A DNA stretch of 64,000 bases from Branchipolynoe longqiensis (taxonomy: Eukaryota > Annelida > Polychaeta > Phyllodocida > Polynoidae). Within the stretch, counting starts at the first letter, position 1; every line of letters begins with the position of its first letter. Below the pieces are notes generated by a model that was not told the origin of the DNA, did no database searches, and was given only the letters and a program-made list of their open reading frames with translations. This document shows, one piece after another, positions 25,376-38,900 of this stretch. The position numbers and the translations under genes were made by a program. The DNA lies in the NCBI GenBank assembly GCA_030323885.1, contig CM059189.1, positions 43,615,428 through 43,679,427 of the forward strand, written 5' to 3'.

Positions 25376-28300
25376 AGACAAATACATGTCGATGCTTCTC
25401 TGTTATTATGCACTGCTAACATTAATGTGGCTTATGACAACTAATTTATTTAGAATCCCGTATTCCTAGACTGCCCACTGTGAATATGGAGTTCGGGGTT
25501 TTGTGGTTCACAGACAGAGAGTTGAGGGAGATATATGTATGCAGTGCTAAGATTATGTTGGCTTATGACAAATGGATTATATTGGATCTTTTATTTCTAT
25601 GTTGCCGACTGGGAATGTGATGGGAAGGGTGAGAGAAAGAGAGAAAGAGAGGAGAGGGAGAGACAGACAGACAGACAGATAGAGACACCCATCTTGATGC
25701 CCCTCTGTTATTAATATTAGGCGATGTTGAAGGACAGAGAGACAGAGAAAGCCATACCTGTATGAAAAACCCTATTGATTGCAATGTTGGCCCCCAGGGC
25801 TCTGTCCTAAACCACTCAAGATGACAGGCTTAGCTGGGCGTGGAAGGGCGCTGTGTGGACTTTGTTTTAATATTAATTAGGTCAAGCAGAATAAACTCCT
25901 GGTGGGCAGGATTAATCAGAGGATTCAGTCATACGAAGGTAGCAAAGGCCTAAATGAAAGAATAGAGTGGGAGCGGGTGAAAGAAAGAAAAGGGAAAAAC
26001 CGTAAAACCTCTGCTAACCAACCGAGCATGTATTAAAATCATTCGGGCAAAAAAAGGGAGAGACCATGGAAGATATACCGTAAAACCTTAGTACCCGATC
26101 TCGCACATATACAAACCATTGTGACAAATCTGAGAGAAAAAGATAGATATATCATAAAAAAACCTTTACTATCCCACCTAGCACACTGAAAAATCATTGC
26201 TATAAAACCGCCACTTAAGAAACACAAGCCCTGACTTTGATTTTGGTTCTCATATGTTCAATTTGGTATAATATCTCCATTTAAAAAGAAAATTAATTTT
26301 AGCGGAAGTTTTACGGTATCTCAAAAAGAAATAATTAGAAGGTAACCTTAATACCCGATGAAAAATGTGACAGCTTCTAGTCAGTGTTTACCAAGTATAT
26401 GCACAGATTTTGGTATTCGTATTGCAAAGTGTTTTTTGGGCATGTGGCATGCGGCATGCGAATGTGTTAGATATATGCCAACCCCCAACAAATGTTGGGG
26501 GTTTTTCCTCCAAATTTGTGAAGGAACAGTATTGTTTTCTATGGCAAATGCAGCAGTATTCGCATTCGCATGCCACACCGATCAGTCCATGGGTCGATCC
26601 ATTTGCTGCCTTTGCATTCGCACATTCGGACGTATGGAAGCACCACTATTCATTTACATGCTTTTCGATTTTTATTCGCATTCGCATTCGCATGCCTCAT
26701 ACGGCGTATAAGGAATCTTTGCTTCACAGTCCAGTCTGAAAACGACCACACATTGAATCGTTTTGAGTAGGGCCATTTTTTTCTTGTTCTTTATTTAATT
26801 TTTGTTTAAATTCGTTGATCAAGCGGGAGGAATTTAAACTGCAGACAAGGTGTGTGACTGAGTGGAATATCAGGTCCTGGTGCCAACAAAACGGTATTTC
26901 CATGGGGCCAGCACTAAGTGCCTAATGTCACAAATCAGTACACATCCTGAGATGCAGCTAGGTCGCACAAAAAAAAAATGCTTAAAAAAAGAGTGATATG
27001 TCATGGCCCACCAGTGGGATGCCCAATGAAAGGTAACCATGCCAAGAATAGCCAGATAACACACCACAGAGCTACGTACAAGCCTATGATATGTAAATAG
27101 GAGTAGGCTAGTCTAGTAATAAGAGTAGAACAAAATAAAATACATATATGCCAAGAAAATCCAAAAAAAACTAACATAGGCTACTAACCATACCAACCAA
27201 TTATCTATCTGCTACTGAAATGCAGGCAATCAAATACCTTATCAGCAGCTACTGTGTGGTAAGATAACACCAACTCTACAACTGGCCAGCATTGAAAACA
27301 AGCCTGGGTACCCGGGCGTATATGCTATGGACAGTATAAATACAGCCTCAATAAAAAAAAAAAACTTTAAAAAAAGTTTGTTATAGTCCAGGAAATTCAA
27401 AGAAATATAATTTTTGTTTGTTATGCAGTTACTCAAGTTGGGTCTACACAGCTGTGTATTACAGAATATATCCTAACTGGCAGATATTGTCTGAATCGGG
27501 CTTGGTAAAAACTGGAGGCCACTATCAGCCGAGCACAAAAGAAAAAAAGAAGAAAAAAAAAAAGAGAAAGAAGAAGAAAATCCCCGTTTCCTATACTACT
27601 TGCAGTATGAGGCCGGACGCAAAGCCACATTTCTACCCTACTCACAAAGCTGCACTGACTTCCACAGGCAACCTACACATTAAAGCTAAGATTCCTTACA
27701 CGCGGTATGCGGTATGCGGTATGCGAATGCGGCAAAAAATCGAAACGCCTTGAAGTCAATGGGCTACATTCCTTACACACGGTATGTGAATGTGAATGCG
27801 AATGCAAATGCGGCAACTCGATCGGTCCCTGTAGCGATCGGTGCGGCATGCGGTATGTGAATAGAAACCTCAGTCGCACGTGTCCATTAGTTTTAGGCGA
27901 GGAGAGGCGACTGATCATTACGGAACGGTCACACACAGGGGTGCGGAGGGGAAACATATGGTAGTGGTGGTGGTGGGGAGACGCATGCCGCATACCGCGT
28001 AGAAGGAATCCTCCCATTCGCATACCGCATGCCACATACCGCTTGCCACGTATAAGGAATCTTAGCTTTACGCACCACGTTTGCCTACTTGTTGTTTTAC
28101 GTCCTGGCAACATCTAAGGTCAGGTCAGGTCGGGTTCCGAATTGTGACAGTGAGCACTCTTGGCGACCTGCATAGTGTTGTCTCACTGGGAGATCAGCCC
28201 AGCGGCACCATGACCCGATATCCCACTCAGTCATATTATCCTAGTACTGAGCTAACCATTCCATGCCCTAGACTAGTAATGCCGAATGCCAGGCTAGGTT

Positions 28301-31300
28301 GCTACAAGTATCCATTTGGTAAGTCATTGGTTTAACTCGGCTGGGATTCGAATTCCCGACCATTTAAAAAAAAATTTTTTTTGGTAAAGTATTTATTCAT
28401 CTGAACATGACATTTGTCAGCGCCGGGGCACTGGTCTTAGGCCATCTTACTATTAGAATTGACAGTCTCAATAATCTAAGTTTGATCAGTGCTGTATTAG
28501 TTACAGCACCGATCCTGTAGAATTAAGGGAGTGGCTCCTGCTGTATAATGTACAGCACCAGTCACTGTAGTTCATGCAAAAATGACGAGCAGCACCGAGT
28601 AGGTGTATACTCGGGGCAACTCAAATAATCGTTGTGGGTTACAGTTTTTCTCTTATAAAACAAGTTAAGTTCAGAGTTGACAAGACATTTTGTCTGTCTT
28701 ATATAATGTTCAATGTGTTTAAACAGATTGATAGTTGTGTAGGATGTTCGGTGTGTTGATGGTTTGTTCATGATGGGTAAGGGTGGTGGCAGGGGAGGGG
28801 GGCCCATTGGGGTGGGTGGTACGGGGGAAAAACCCACTGGAGAGCAAGCAAGGATCCGGGGTGGCAGGAGCTCAGGGCTTTGCTAGTAATTACTGCAGTA
28901 GTCATTTAAGGGCCTGAATAACCAGGTGGGCTCTATATGCATTTTTGAAGGCAAGTATTGTTTGCGTTTCTCTGACTCTGATAGGGAGGTCATTCCACAT
29001 GACACTACCTTTGTAGATTGGTGCTCCGATATATTTATTTGTTGAAGGGTGTGGTACATTGAGCAGAGTGGAGGCTCCTCTTCTTGTTATTCTATTTGTG
29101 CGGTCAATGAATTTTTCGTCTTTTGCGCGTTTGTGCATTAGTGCCATCAGGTGTAGGTCCCTTCGTTCTGAGAGAGTATCCAATTTTGCTTTCTTGTGCA
29201 GTTCAGCCACACTGAGTGTCTTGCCTTGGTAAACTGTTCTCAGTGTTCGGTTCTGAATTCTCTGCAGTTTGATCTTTTGTTGTTTTGTTAAGAGCTCATA
29301 TATGATGTCATTGTAATCTATAACAGGCAATATTGTAGTCTTGTACAGGAGTAGTGCAGTGTTTTCACTTATGAATTTCCTTAATTTCCTAAAAGTTGTC
29401 AGTTTTAGTGCCAGCGTTTGATTCAGTCTCGCCAATTGTCGATTCCCATTTAGAGTGGAGTCAAGAGTTGTGCCCAGGTATTTGTAGGAGTCCACTTCAC
29501 GAAGTAAAGTTCCACCCATATGTAGTTGGATTTGAGGGGCTCTTGATTTTCTCATTTTCTCATTTTCGTCCCATAGATCACATACTCTGTCTTGGCACTA
29601 TTTACTGTTAGTTTATTTTCATAGCACCATGTATTCACCTTATCTAGCACCATGTCTGTCTGGGCTGCAGCTGCCACAATATCTCTATTGTGTACTGTGA
29701 GTGCTGCATCATCAGCAAATAATGTAAATGTTGCTCTTTCAGATACTAGTGGTAGGTCATTAATAAAGATTAGGAATAGCAGGGGTCCTAGGGTGGAGCC
29801 CTGTGGCACGCCGGTCTTGACCCTACGGGTGGTGGACTCATTGTTGTTTAGTTTTGTGCACTGCATCCTGTTCTTGAGGTAATTTGTGAAGACCTGATGT
29901 GCTTTGTTGCCTAATCCAGCTCTTACTACTTTCTGCATCAGGATCTCGTGGTCAATTGTATCAAATGCCTTCTTGAAATCAAGGAAGACAGTGATTGTTA
30001 GTTCACCTTTATCCATGTAGTCCACATTAAAGTCTCCTAGTATGAGTATCTCATATTTGTCCATGTCGGTTATTTGTCTCATGGATTCGTTTAGAAGGTC
30101 AATTCCTTCGGTAGATTGCCATCTGGAGGCCTATATATGTTGCCGATGAGTATACTCTTGGTGTGAGGTCTGATCACAATTGCCCATTGTAGTTCGATGT
30201 TGCAGTTGGAGAGGTTAATGTCCTCATATTTCGATGTATCAGTATGTAGCTCATTTTTTGTATAAATTCCCAGTCCACCTCCTTGTTTGGTTTGACCATC
30301 TGGCCGCTTTGTTATTCTGTCGGCTCTCATGAATTGGTAGCCTGGTACGCTGGCTAGTCTATCTTCCATGTGACTGTTGAGCCATGTTTCCGATATTGTA
30401 AAGACATCAAATCCTGACTCAGGTAGGTCTATCCTTAGTTGGTCAATCTTGTTGGGGAGACTTCGTATGTTTAGATGGCCAAGCTGAAGCCTGGTTGGCC
30501 CTTCAGTTCTGTCAGAGGAAGTGCAGTAGAAGTAGGTGGCCCATGAACCACCAAACCCGGGTCCTCGCAATCGCTCTCCCGTGCACGCAACCCCCCCCTA
30601 CACCCAAGGACCCGCCAACCCCCATGTGTGTAATGTTCTGTCTAGGATTTCATCCGCGTGGGAAGTCTGCGCTCTACCGATTGGGCCACCGCGTCCGATT
30701 CTTTACGGACCATCTGGACATTTTCAGGCCATCTGGACCTTTATGGGCAATCTGGACCATTACTGACTATCTTTTCTTTTTTCTTTTTTTTAATTGAGGC
30801 TGTATTTATACTGTCCATAGCATATAAGCCCGGGTACCCAGGCTTGTTTTCAATGCTGGCCAGTTGTAGTGTTGGTGTTATCTTACCACACAGTGGCTGC
30901 TGATAAGGTATTTGATTGCCTGCATTTCAGTAGCAGATAGATAATTGGTTGGTATGGTTAGTAGCCTATGTTAGTTTTTTTGGATTTTCTTGACCTTTCT
31001 TGATCTGGACCTTTACGGGCCATCTGGACCGTTCCAGGCCATCTGGACCGTTACAAGCCATCTGGACCTTTACGGGCCATCTGGACCGTTACAGGCCATC
31101 TGAATCTTTACGGGTCATCTGGACCTTTACGGGCCATCTGGACCTTTACGGACCACATGAACCTTTATGTCCGATCTGGACCTTTACAGGCCATCTGGAT
31201 CTTCACGGACCACCTGGACCGTTATGGGTCATCTGGACCTTTGTGGGCTATCAGGACCTTTACGGCACATATGGACCATTGCAGGCCATATGGACCTTTA

Positions 31301-33097
31301 CTACCTATATGGACCTTTACTACCTATATGGACCTTTCTAGACTTGTCTGCCAGTGACTGTAAATAATTAAGTCCCGGGTTTTATTTAGGCCAGTTCTCT
31401 CAGCCATGAAACCTTTGGGTGGTAAGCTAGTTACCGGGCTAGCAAATAGCAGGTGGAAAATGTCATAGAACCGCTCTGTCCATTGTCCTGTATCCAAATA
31501 TGGAGTGGCCAAATGAGTCCGCCTTCCGTTTTGATAGGCTATGGGATTCGAATCCTGGCCAACTCAAACCAAAGGCGTAAAAATGCATACTTGTCGCTAC
31601 CTAGCCTGGCGTTTGGGGTTACTAGTATAGATAGGACAAGGAGCAGTGGAATGAGGAAATCCAATTGTCTGATTATAAACTCCCTGTTGAAGCCGCAGTT
31701 ACACTATGGCTTGCGACCACAGTCGACCAAATTGCGACCAAAAGGCCGACTGGTTGGCGACCGGTCGATGACCTTCTTGCAACCATTTTGGTCACAAGGA
31801 GGATTTTGGTGCAGAACCTGCAATCTCCTTGCGACCAAAATGGTCAGCCAGAGGTCGCTACCAGTCACCGACCGATCGCCGATCATTGTTTCACCCACCC
31901 CTTTTTTTGCTTTTGTCGCACGGAGATCACTGGCTTTTGGTCGCAAGCCGTAGTGTGACTGAAGCCTTAATGAACTAATGAACCAACAACAAAAAACCCC
32001 ATAAAAACAGAAGCACTAACGATAGTCTATATTTAATTTGAATTAAAAAAAACAAACAAAGACCTGACTAACCTGTATATTGTTGATGATGGTGGTGGTA
32101 AGCTTCTCCACGAACCCCTGGTCCTTTGGATTCATCTCCTCTGTAAGCAGATATCCAGGATTCATGTTATTTTCTTACCGTTTCTAGTGCACACTTCTCT
32201 GTGACATCAGTAATATCAAAGAGGATGACACCATCCGGGTCTGTACGGGGCCTGGAAAGTCTTGAAACTATATATTTAAATGACTTTTTACTATTACTAT
32301 TACTGCTACTGCTACTACTACTACTACTGCTACTACTACTACTATTGCTACTACTACTATTGCTGCTACTACTACAATTGCTACTACTACTACTGCTACT
32401 ATTGCTACTACTACTATTGCTACTACTACTACTGCTACTACTACTAATACTATTGCTGCTACTACTACTACTATTGTTACTACTACTACTATTGCTACTA
32501 CTATTGCTACTACTACTATTGCTACTACTACTACTATTGCTACTACTATTGCTACTACTATTGCTACTACTATTGCTACTACTACTACTATTGCTACTAC
32601 TACTACTATTGCTACTACTACTATTGCTACTACTACTACTATTGCTACTACTACTACTATTGCTACTACTACTACTATTGCTACTACTATTGCTACTACT
32701 ACTACTATTGCTACTACTACTATTGCTACTACTACTATTGCTACTACTACTACTATTGTTACTACTACTACTACTGCTACCACTACTACTACAGCTACTA
32801 GTACTACTACTACTACTGCTGCTACAGCTACTACTACTACTACTATTGCTACTACTACTACAAACAGGCATGTGATTGGGTGCAGGAAAAAAAACCTGAA
32901 TTTTTTTAGGTTATCGTTGGGACACACAGGATCACAGTGAGTCGCAAGAGGATTGCAAATAGTGTATTTCAGAGGTGTTTCGGCGGCCAGAAAAAAAACA
33001 TGAAATTAAAACCCCCCAACAGAATTCCGGTTTCGGCGGCCAGAAAAAAATCTGGAATTCCAGTTAAAACCGGAGAAATCACACGCCTGTACTAATA

Positions 33098-33158
<61 letters not shown>

Positions 33159-35958
33159 CAACAGATGACAATGATATTTTTCTTGTTTTTTTTTTTAAAT
33201 TGTGAACATGTACAATTTGGACCCTTACCATCATCATCAGCGCGTGATTTCTCAAGCTCGGCCAGCTTGGCGCGCTTGACGGCGCTGTCGAGCGCCGCCT
33301 CCCGGCGCGGGTCGTACTGGCGGTCGGTGATGGGCCCGGCGAGCACGTACACATCCTCAACATTCACCTTCACTGGGAGGGAGGTAAGCGCTGTCCACGA
33401 GAACGTGATGCTCATCTTCCCTGCGGCACAGCAAAGGGCGAGGTTAAAACATACACTTGTTAAAGCTGCATGGTCCGATGAAAACATCACATTTTCAAAA
33501 ATAAAAACAATTAGGAAAAAAAAATTATTTAAAAAAATTGGTGATCGTCCTTTTGAAATCAGGGTCGGGCGGGTGTTTTTTTAATTTTTAAATAATGTTT
33601 TTTATGTAGACATAATACGTAACCAGACACAATGGTCAAATGAGTTGAGCGTCCACCTCCCGTTCTCGTAGGTCATGGTATTCAAACTCCTGAGTCAAAC
33701 CAATGACAAAAATTGATACGAAAGTTGAATTGCTGTTAGCCTGATGCATTTAAACAGTTTAAACAACAACGACAATTTTAATCAGGGGCGGGCGATTTTT
33801 AGGCACGGGCGGGAACAATCATCAATTTTTTGTTGTTGCCTTATCTAGATTTGATTCTACATATCTACCTTAGATGCTGGTGCTCTTATTAAACATATGT
33901 CGTCACATATAAGGGAATACTGAGGTAATTCAATAGAACCTGTTACTGCAGAAGCCCATGGTGTTACTGTTAGAGTTTTGGCAAGGTTGCCAAAATGGAT
34001 TTAGCATGTTTGGACTTCAAATATCTCAAAAGTTAGCCATTTAAAATAAAAGTTACTTCAAACTCAAATTAAGGTTTATTATTATGATCAACCTAATATG
34101 TTTATCTCAGAAAATGCCAAATGAGAAAAACTCAAAACCACCGGACTATGCAACTTGAACAAACGATCGTATTCTCGTGGCTGATTGGCTGATTTGTTGG
34201 ACCGGACGCGGCACCCGAGTGGGTTAAAAGCACAGGCTCCCCCCCCCCCCCCCCCCCCCTGTGTGAAAGGTCGGAAGTTTGAATGCCGGCCGAGTCAAAT
34301 TAATGATGTACAAAATGTATACCTGTTGCCACCTATCCTGGCACTCAACACCTAATGCTGCAAGCACCACTTCCACAGCTTCCCACTTATACCCCTGTCA
34401 CACTACAATGTAACGAGCCAACGTAAGCCTGACGTGGTCACTTTTTGTCATTACGTTGACGTACGTTGGGTTATGTTATGATGACGTCAGAATGACATTA
34501 GACTGATGTCAAGCTACGTCACGTTATGTCGGCACGCATCAAGGTTTTGAACATGTTCAAAACTTTCGACGTAACTCGAACGTAATGGTTTACGTTCGCC
34601 ATACGTTCTGTACACGTTCGACGAATGTCAATGACGTTAAACGGACGTTAGCCAAACGCTGCTCAGTACGTTCCACTACGTTGACCCACATTAAAGCCGA
34701 TGGAAACGTCCACGTGGCATAATGGGAACATCAGGAGAACGTCAGGAGAATGTATGCCGAACGTACGTCCAACATACGTTCAGCATTTCGCCAATGTTTA
34801 ATGACGTAAGTAATGTAAGGTAACGTAAAGCAACCTAGTTCTGGTGATGGAATAACGTTCATAATGTTCCTTGAGCGTCATTACGTTGTCCTCTCTCGTT
34901 GAATGATGCTATCACTACTCTTTACCGACGTTACGCTCTCGTCAACTATGCTGCATCCACATTCAACTTGTGCCCAAATTTGCATACTACGCCGAGATGT
35001 TCGACGTTTTTCACGTTCTCCCTACGCTGACATCGTTACGTCGTAGTGTGACAGGGCCTTAAAGTAGCCATTGCTCAGATTTAGGCAGGGTTATCATTCA
35101 CACCTACTCCGGATAGGGCTGAACTTTATCGAGTATATCTTATGATTGACAGGTCAGTCCCCATGGCAACTGTATACTCAATGCTTCGGAATTGAAAGAA
35201 AATGACCAGGAAACCACGTGGGTGTTACTCACTAACTGTCTTCATAATTTGAGTGTGCACTCTCACAAGTCGGTACCCATCCTGATATGACCATAGATGT
35301 TGCCAGGGTGTAAAAATCCAATAACCAACCAACAATCTGGCAGGGGGCATAGCTAGGCATACGCGCGTACGCCGAAACGTCTACATCGTTTTGTCTAAAA
35401 AAAAATTAATTAAAAAATAATAAAGAGAAAGAGAGAGAGAGAGGGCGGGGTTACTTAGATATGATTTCATATTCGGAAGGGTGTGACGCCGTAAGCGGCC
35501 CCCTAAAGCCCCTGCCGAAATTAGGAGTACACATCGTTAAAGGTCTAGCTACGCCCCTGTCTGGTGTCATAAATTAGCATATCAGAATTTGTCTAAGAAC
35601 AATTGAGACAAGACAATGAGAATTCAACCTTTTAGACCATTATCACAGGGGGAGAAAATGGTGGGGTTTTTTTTTATTTAAGAGAGAAAGAAAGGTATAA
35701 TGACAATTTTGGGAATTAGCAATTGGGAATTAAAACTGGCGTAATTAACACTTCACACCGTCATTAGAAAATAGCACTGATAGGGAGTGTGGTTGTGTGG
35801 TTTGGGTCAGTGAGGAGGAGAAATCAACATTTGAAGTTCAAATCGGAAAATAAATCCACTACTATAAAGTAACTGGTTATCGAAGACACACAATTTATGC
35901 ACCACTTGTTTGCCCACGGATTCTCAGCAAAATATTATAAAGTATAATTTCCGTATTT

Positions 35959-35992
<34 letters not shown>

Positions 35993-38900
35993 ATTGAGAG
36001 AGATTGAGAGAGAGAGAGAGAAACTCAAAACCATCGAGAATACGATGGCATATACGTACATACATACATAGATACATACATACATGCATGCATGCATGCA
36101 TGCATGCATACATACACATACATACATAAATAAATACACACACATACATACATACACATACATACATACACACACACATACATACATACATACATACATA
36201 CATTCATACATACATACATATATATGTACGTATGTACATACATACATGCATACATACATACATAAATACACACACATACATACACACATACATACATTCA
36301 TACATACATATATACGTACGTATGTACATACATACATACATACACACATACATTCATACATACATATATACGTACGTACGTACATACATATATACGTACA
36401 TACATACATACATACATACATACATACATACATACATACATACATACATACATACATACATACAGACATACATACATACATACATACCAAACGCTGAAAT
36501 AATTAACTAAATAGTTTAGATAATTATTTCTTCTTTTTAAACTTAAAAATAAAATCAGGACGGGATGACTTGATTGTTAAGTGTGCTGGCAGGTTTCCCA
36601 TGCGTGAGGTCATGGCTTCAAACCTCGACCGAGTCAAATCAATGACTTGCAAAATTGATAGTCATTACTTAGTCTGACACTCAGCATTGCTAGGATAGGG
36701 CAAGTACTGGTTTGCTCAGCATCAGCATAATGTAACCGAGCGGAATATCGGGTCATGGTGCCGGCTGCCCAACCTCTCAGTGATGCAGCACTATAAAGTC
36801 GCCATGAATGCGCAGTGTCACACGTCGATAGCCATCCTGATGTGACCTTAGATGTAGCTGGGATGTAAAGCTCCAACAAGCAATACAATTTGTTTGTTTG
36901 AAGTCTGTCTATATGGCTTCCTTTATCTGTTTCTCATTTACAAACCTCGAAAGCCTTATGGTGCTGTCACATTAATGGTGCTGTCACATTACGACGTTTC
37001 TCGCCGGCGCGCCGCCAACGCGCAAAATCACTTTTAATCATCGAGAGACATCAAACTTTTCGGCGTCAGCACAACGTATTGGTAGCGCGCGGCCGACGTT
37101 GTGGTAAAAGTTTGGCGTGCCGTCCTGATATGATCTTAGATGTTGGTAGGATGTAAAACAACAAAAAGCAACTGTTTGGCGCAACGTGTGGGAACGAGCC
37201 TCACGCGTGCGCGGTGTGTGCTTACCGTTCGCATAACGATCTTCCAGCGCGTTTAACGTATCTGGACACGCCCCTAACGTCGCCATAATGTTGGCGCCCG
37301 CGCGTCGTCGCACGTCCAAAGTTTTGTGCAAGCACAAAACTTTCAACGTGCGATGACGCGCGCCACCGATCCTCGCCGACCGTCAGCGTAAATCAACGAA
37401 TACCAACGCGCGCCTAACGCATGCGTAACGCTTCCTGACGTATCCCGACGTTCCGCCAAAAAATCACATACGTCGACGCGCGTTGGCGAGAAGTGCCGTA
37501 ATGTGACAGCACCATTGCTTATAGCTTTTTGTTGTTCTTTTTCTTCTTCTTTTTGTTTATCTGCAGCTCTCGGTGAAAGAGCAAGCAAGACTAGTCACGT
37601 CCTGTGATTGAGTGAGCCAGCAGCAATCAATAATTTACACCGATTCATTCAAATAAATCCTACCAGTGCAGCCTGGCGAGGACCTAGCACACTGTCAAAC
37701 TTCTGGATCGGTGCATGTGTGCAATGTAGGGGAGCGCTACAGTGTGAGGATAGATCAGATACGCACAGCAGATCCATATCAGCCATTTGGACACATGCTA
37801 CATGATATTACATGCAGTGTGACAATATCACCGCTACCTTTATGGATATACATATGTAATGTATGCAGTACCATTCTACTACATTGCACAGGGTTTGTTT
37901 GTTTGTTGTTTATTTTATGTCCCAGCAACATCCAAGGTCATATTAGGACGGGTACTGAGTTGTGACAGTGCACTCATGGCGACTTTATAGAGCTGCCCCA
38001 CTGGGACACCAGGCCGCCAGCACCATGACCTGATATCCCACTCAGTCACATTATCATGACACTGAGCCAACCAGTCCTTGCCCTCTCCTAATAATGCCGA
38101 GCGCCAGGATAGGAAGCGACAAGTATCAATTTTTAAGTCATTGGTTTGACTCGACCAGGATTCGAACCCACAAACTCATGGGTTCCGATCTCCCGATCTC
38201 CCAAAACAGGAGACGGACGCTCTACTCATTCGGCCACCCCATCTGGTACATTGCACAGGGTATACTACAGTCTATTCTAGTAACAACATAGTCTATTGCA
38301 ATACCATTCTAGTAACAACATGGCCTATTGCAGTACCATTCTAGTAATTACATAGCCGACTGCAGTACCATTCTAGTAACAACATGGCCGATTGCAGTAC
38401 CATTCTAGTAACAACATGGTTTATTGCAGTACCCCTCTAGTAAAGTAAATAGCTTACTGCAGTACCATTATTGTAACCACATACCTACTGAAGTACCATT
38501 GTATTAACTACATATCCTATTGCAGCACCATCCTAGTAACTATATATCCTACTGCAGTACCATTCTAACAAGTACATATTCTAGTGAAGTACCATTCCAT
38601 TTTCTAGTAACTACATATCCTACTGCAGTACCATTTTAGCAACTACATATCCTACTGCAGTACCATTCTAACAACTACATATCCTACTGCAGTACCATTC
38701 TAGTATATTGTAGATGACATACTGCAGTACTTTTAAAGTACATCGGACATGGTCTATTGCAGTACCATTCTAGTAACAACATAGCCTACTGCAGTACCAT
38801 TCAAGTAACAAAATGGCTTACTGCAGTACCATTCAACTAACAACATAGCCTACTACAGTACCATTCAAGTAACAACATAGCCTACTGCAGTACCATTCTA

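Noticed and set aside
24814..25422. 202-codon Ser/Leu/Pro ORF
   Set aside because: Produced by the GAGAGGG microsatellite plus the adjacent MITE.
32167..32927. Long Ser/Asn, Leu and Val homopolymer ORFs
   Set aside because: All come from the CTA/CTG trinucleotide microsatellite.
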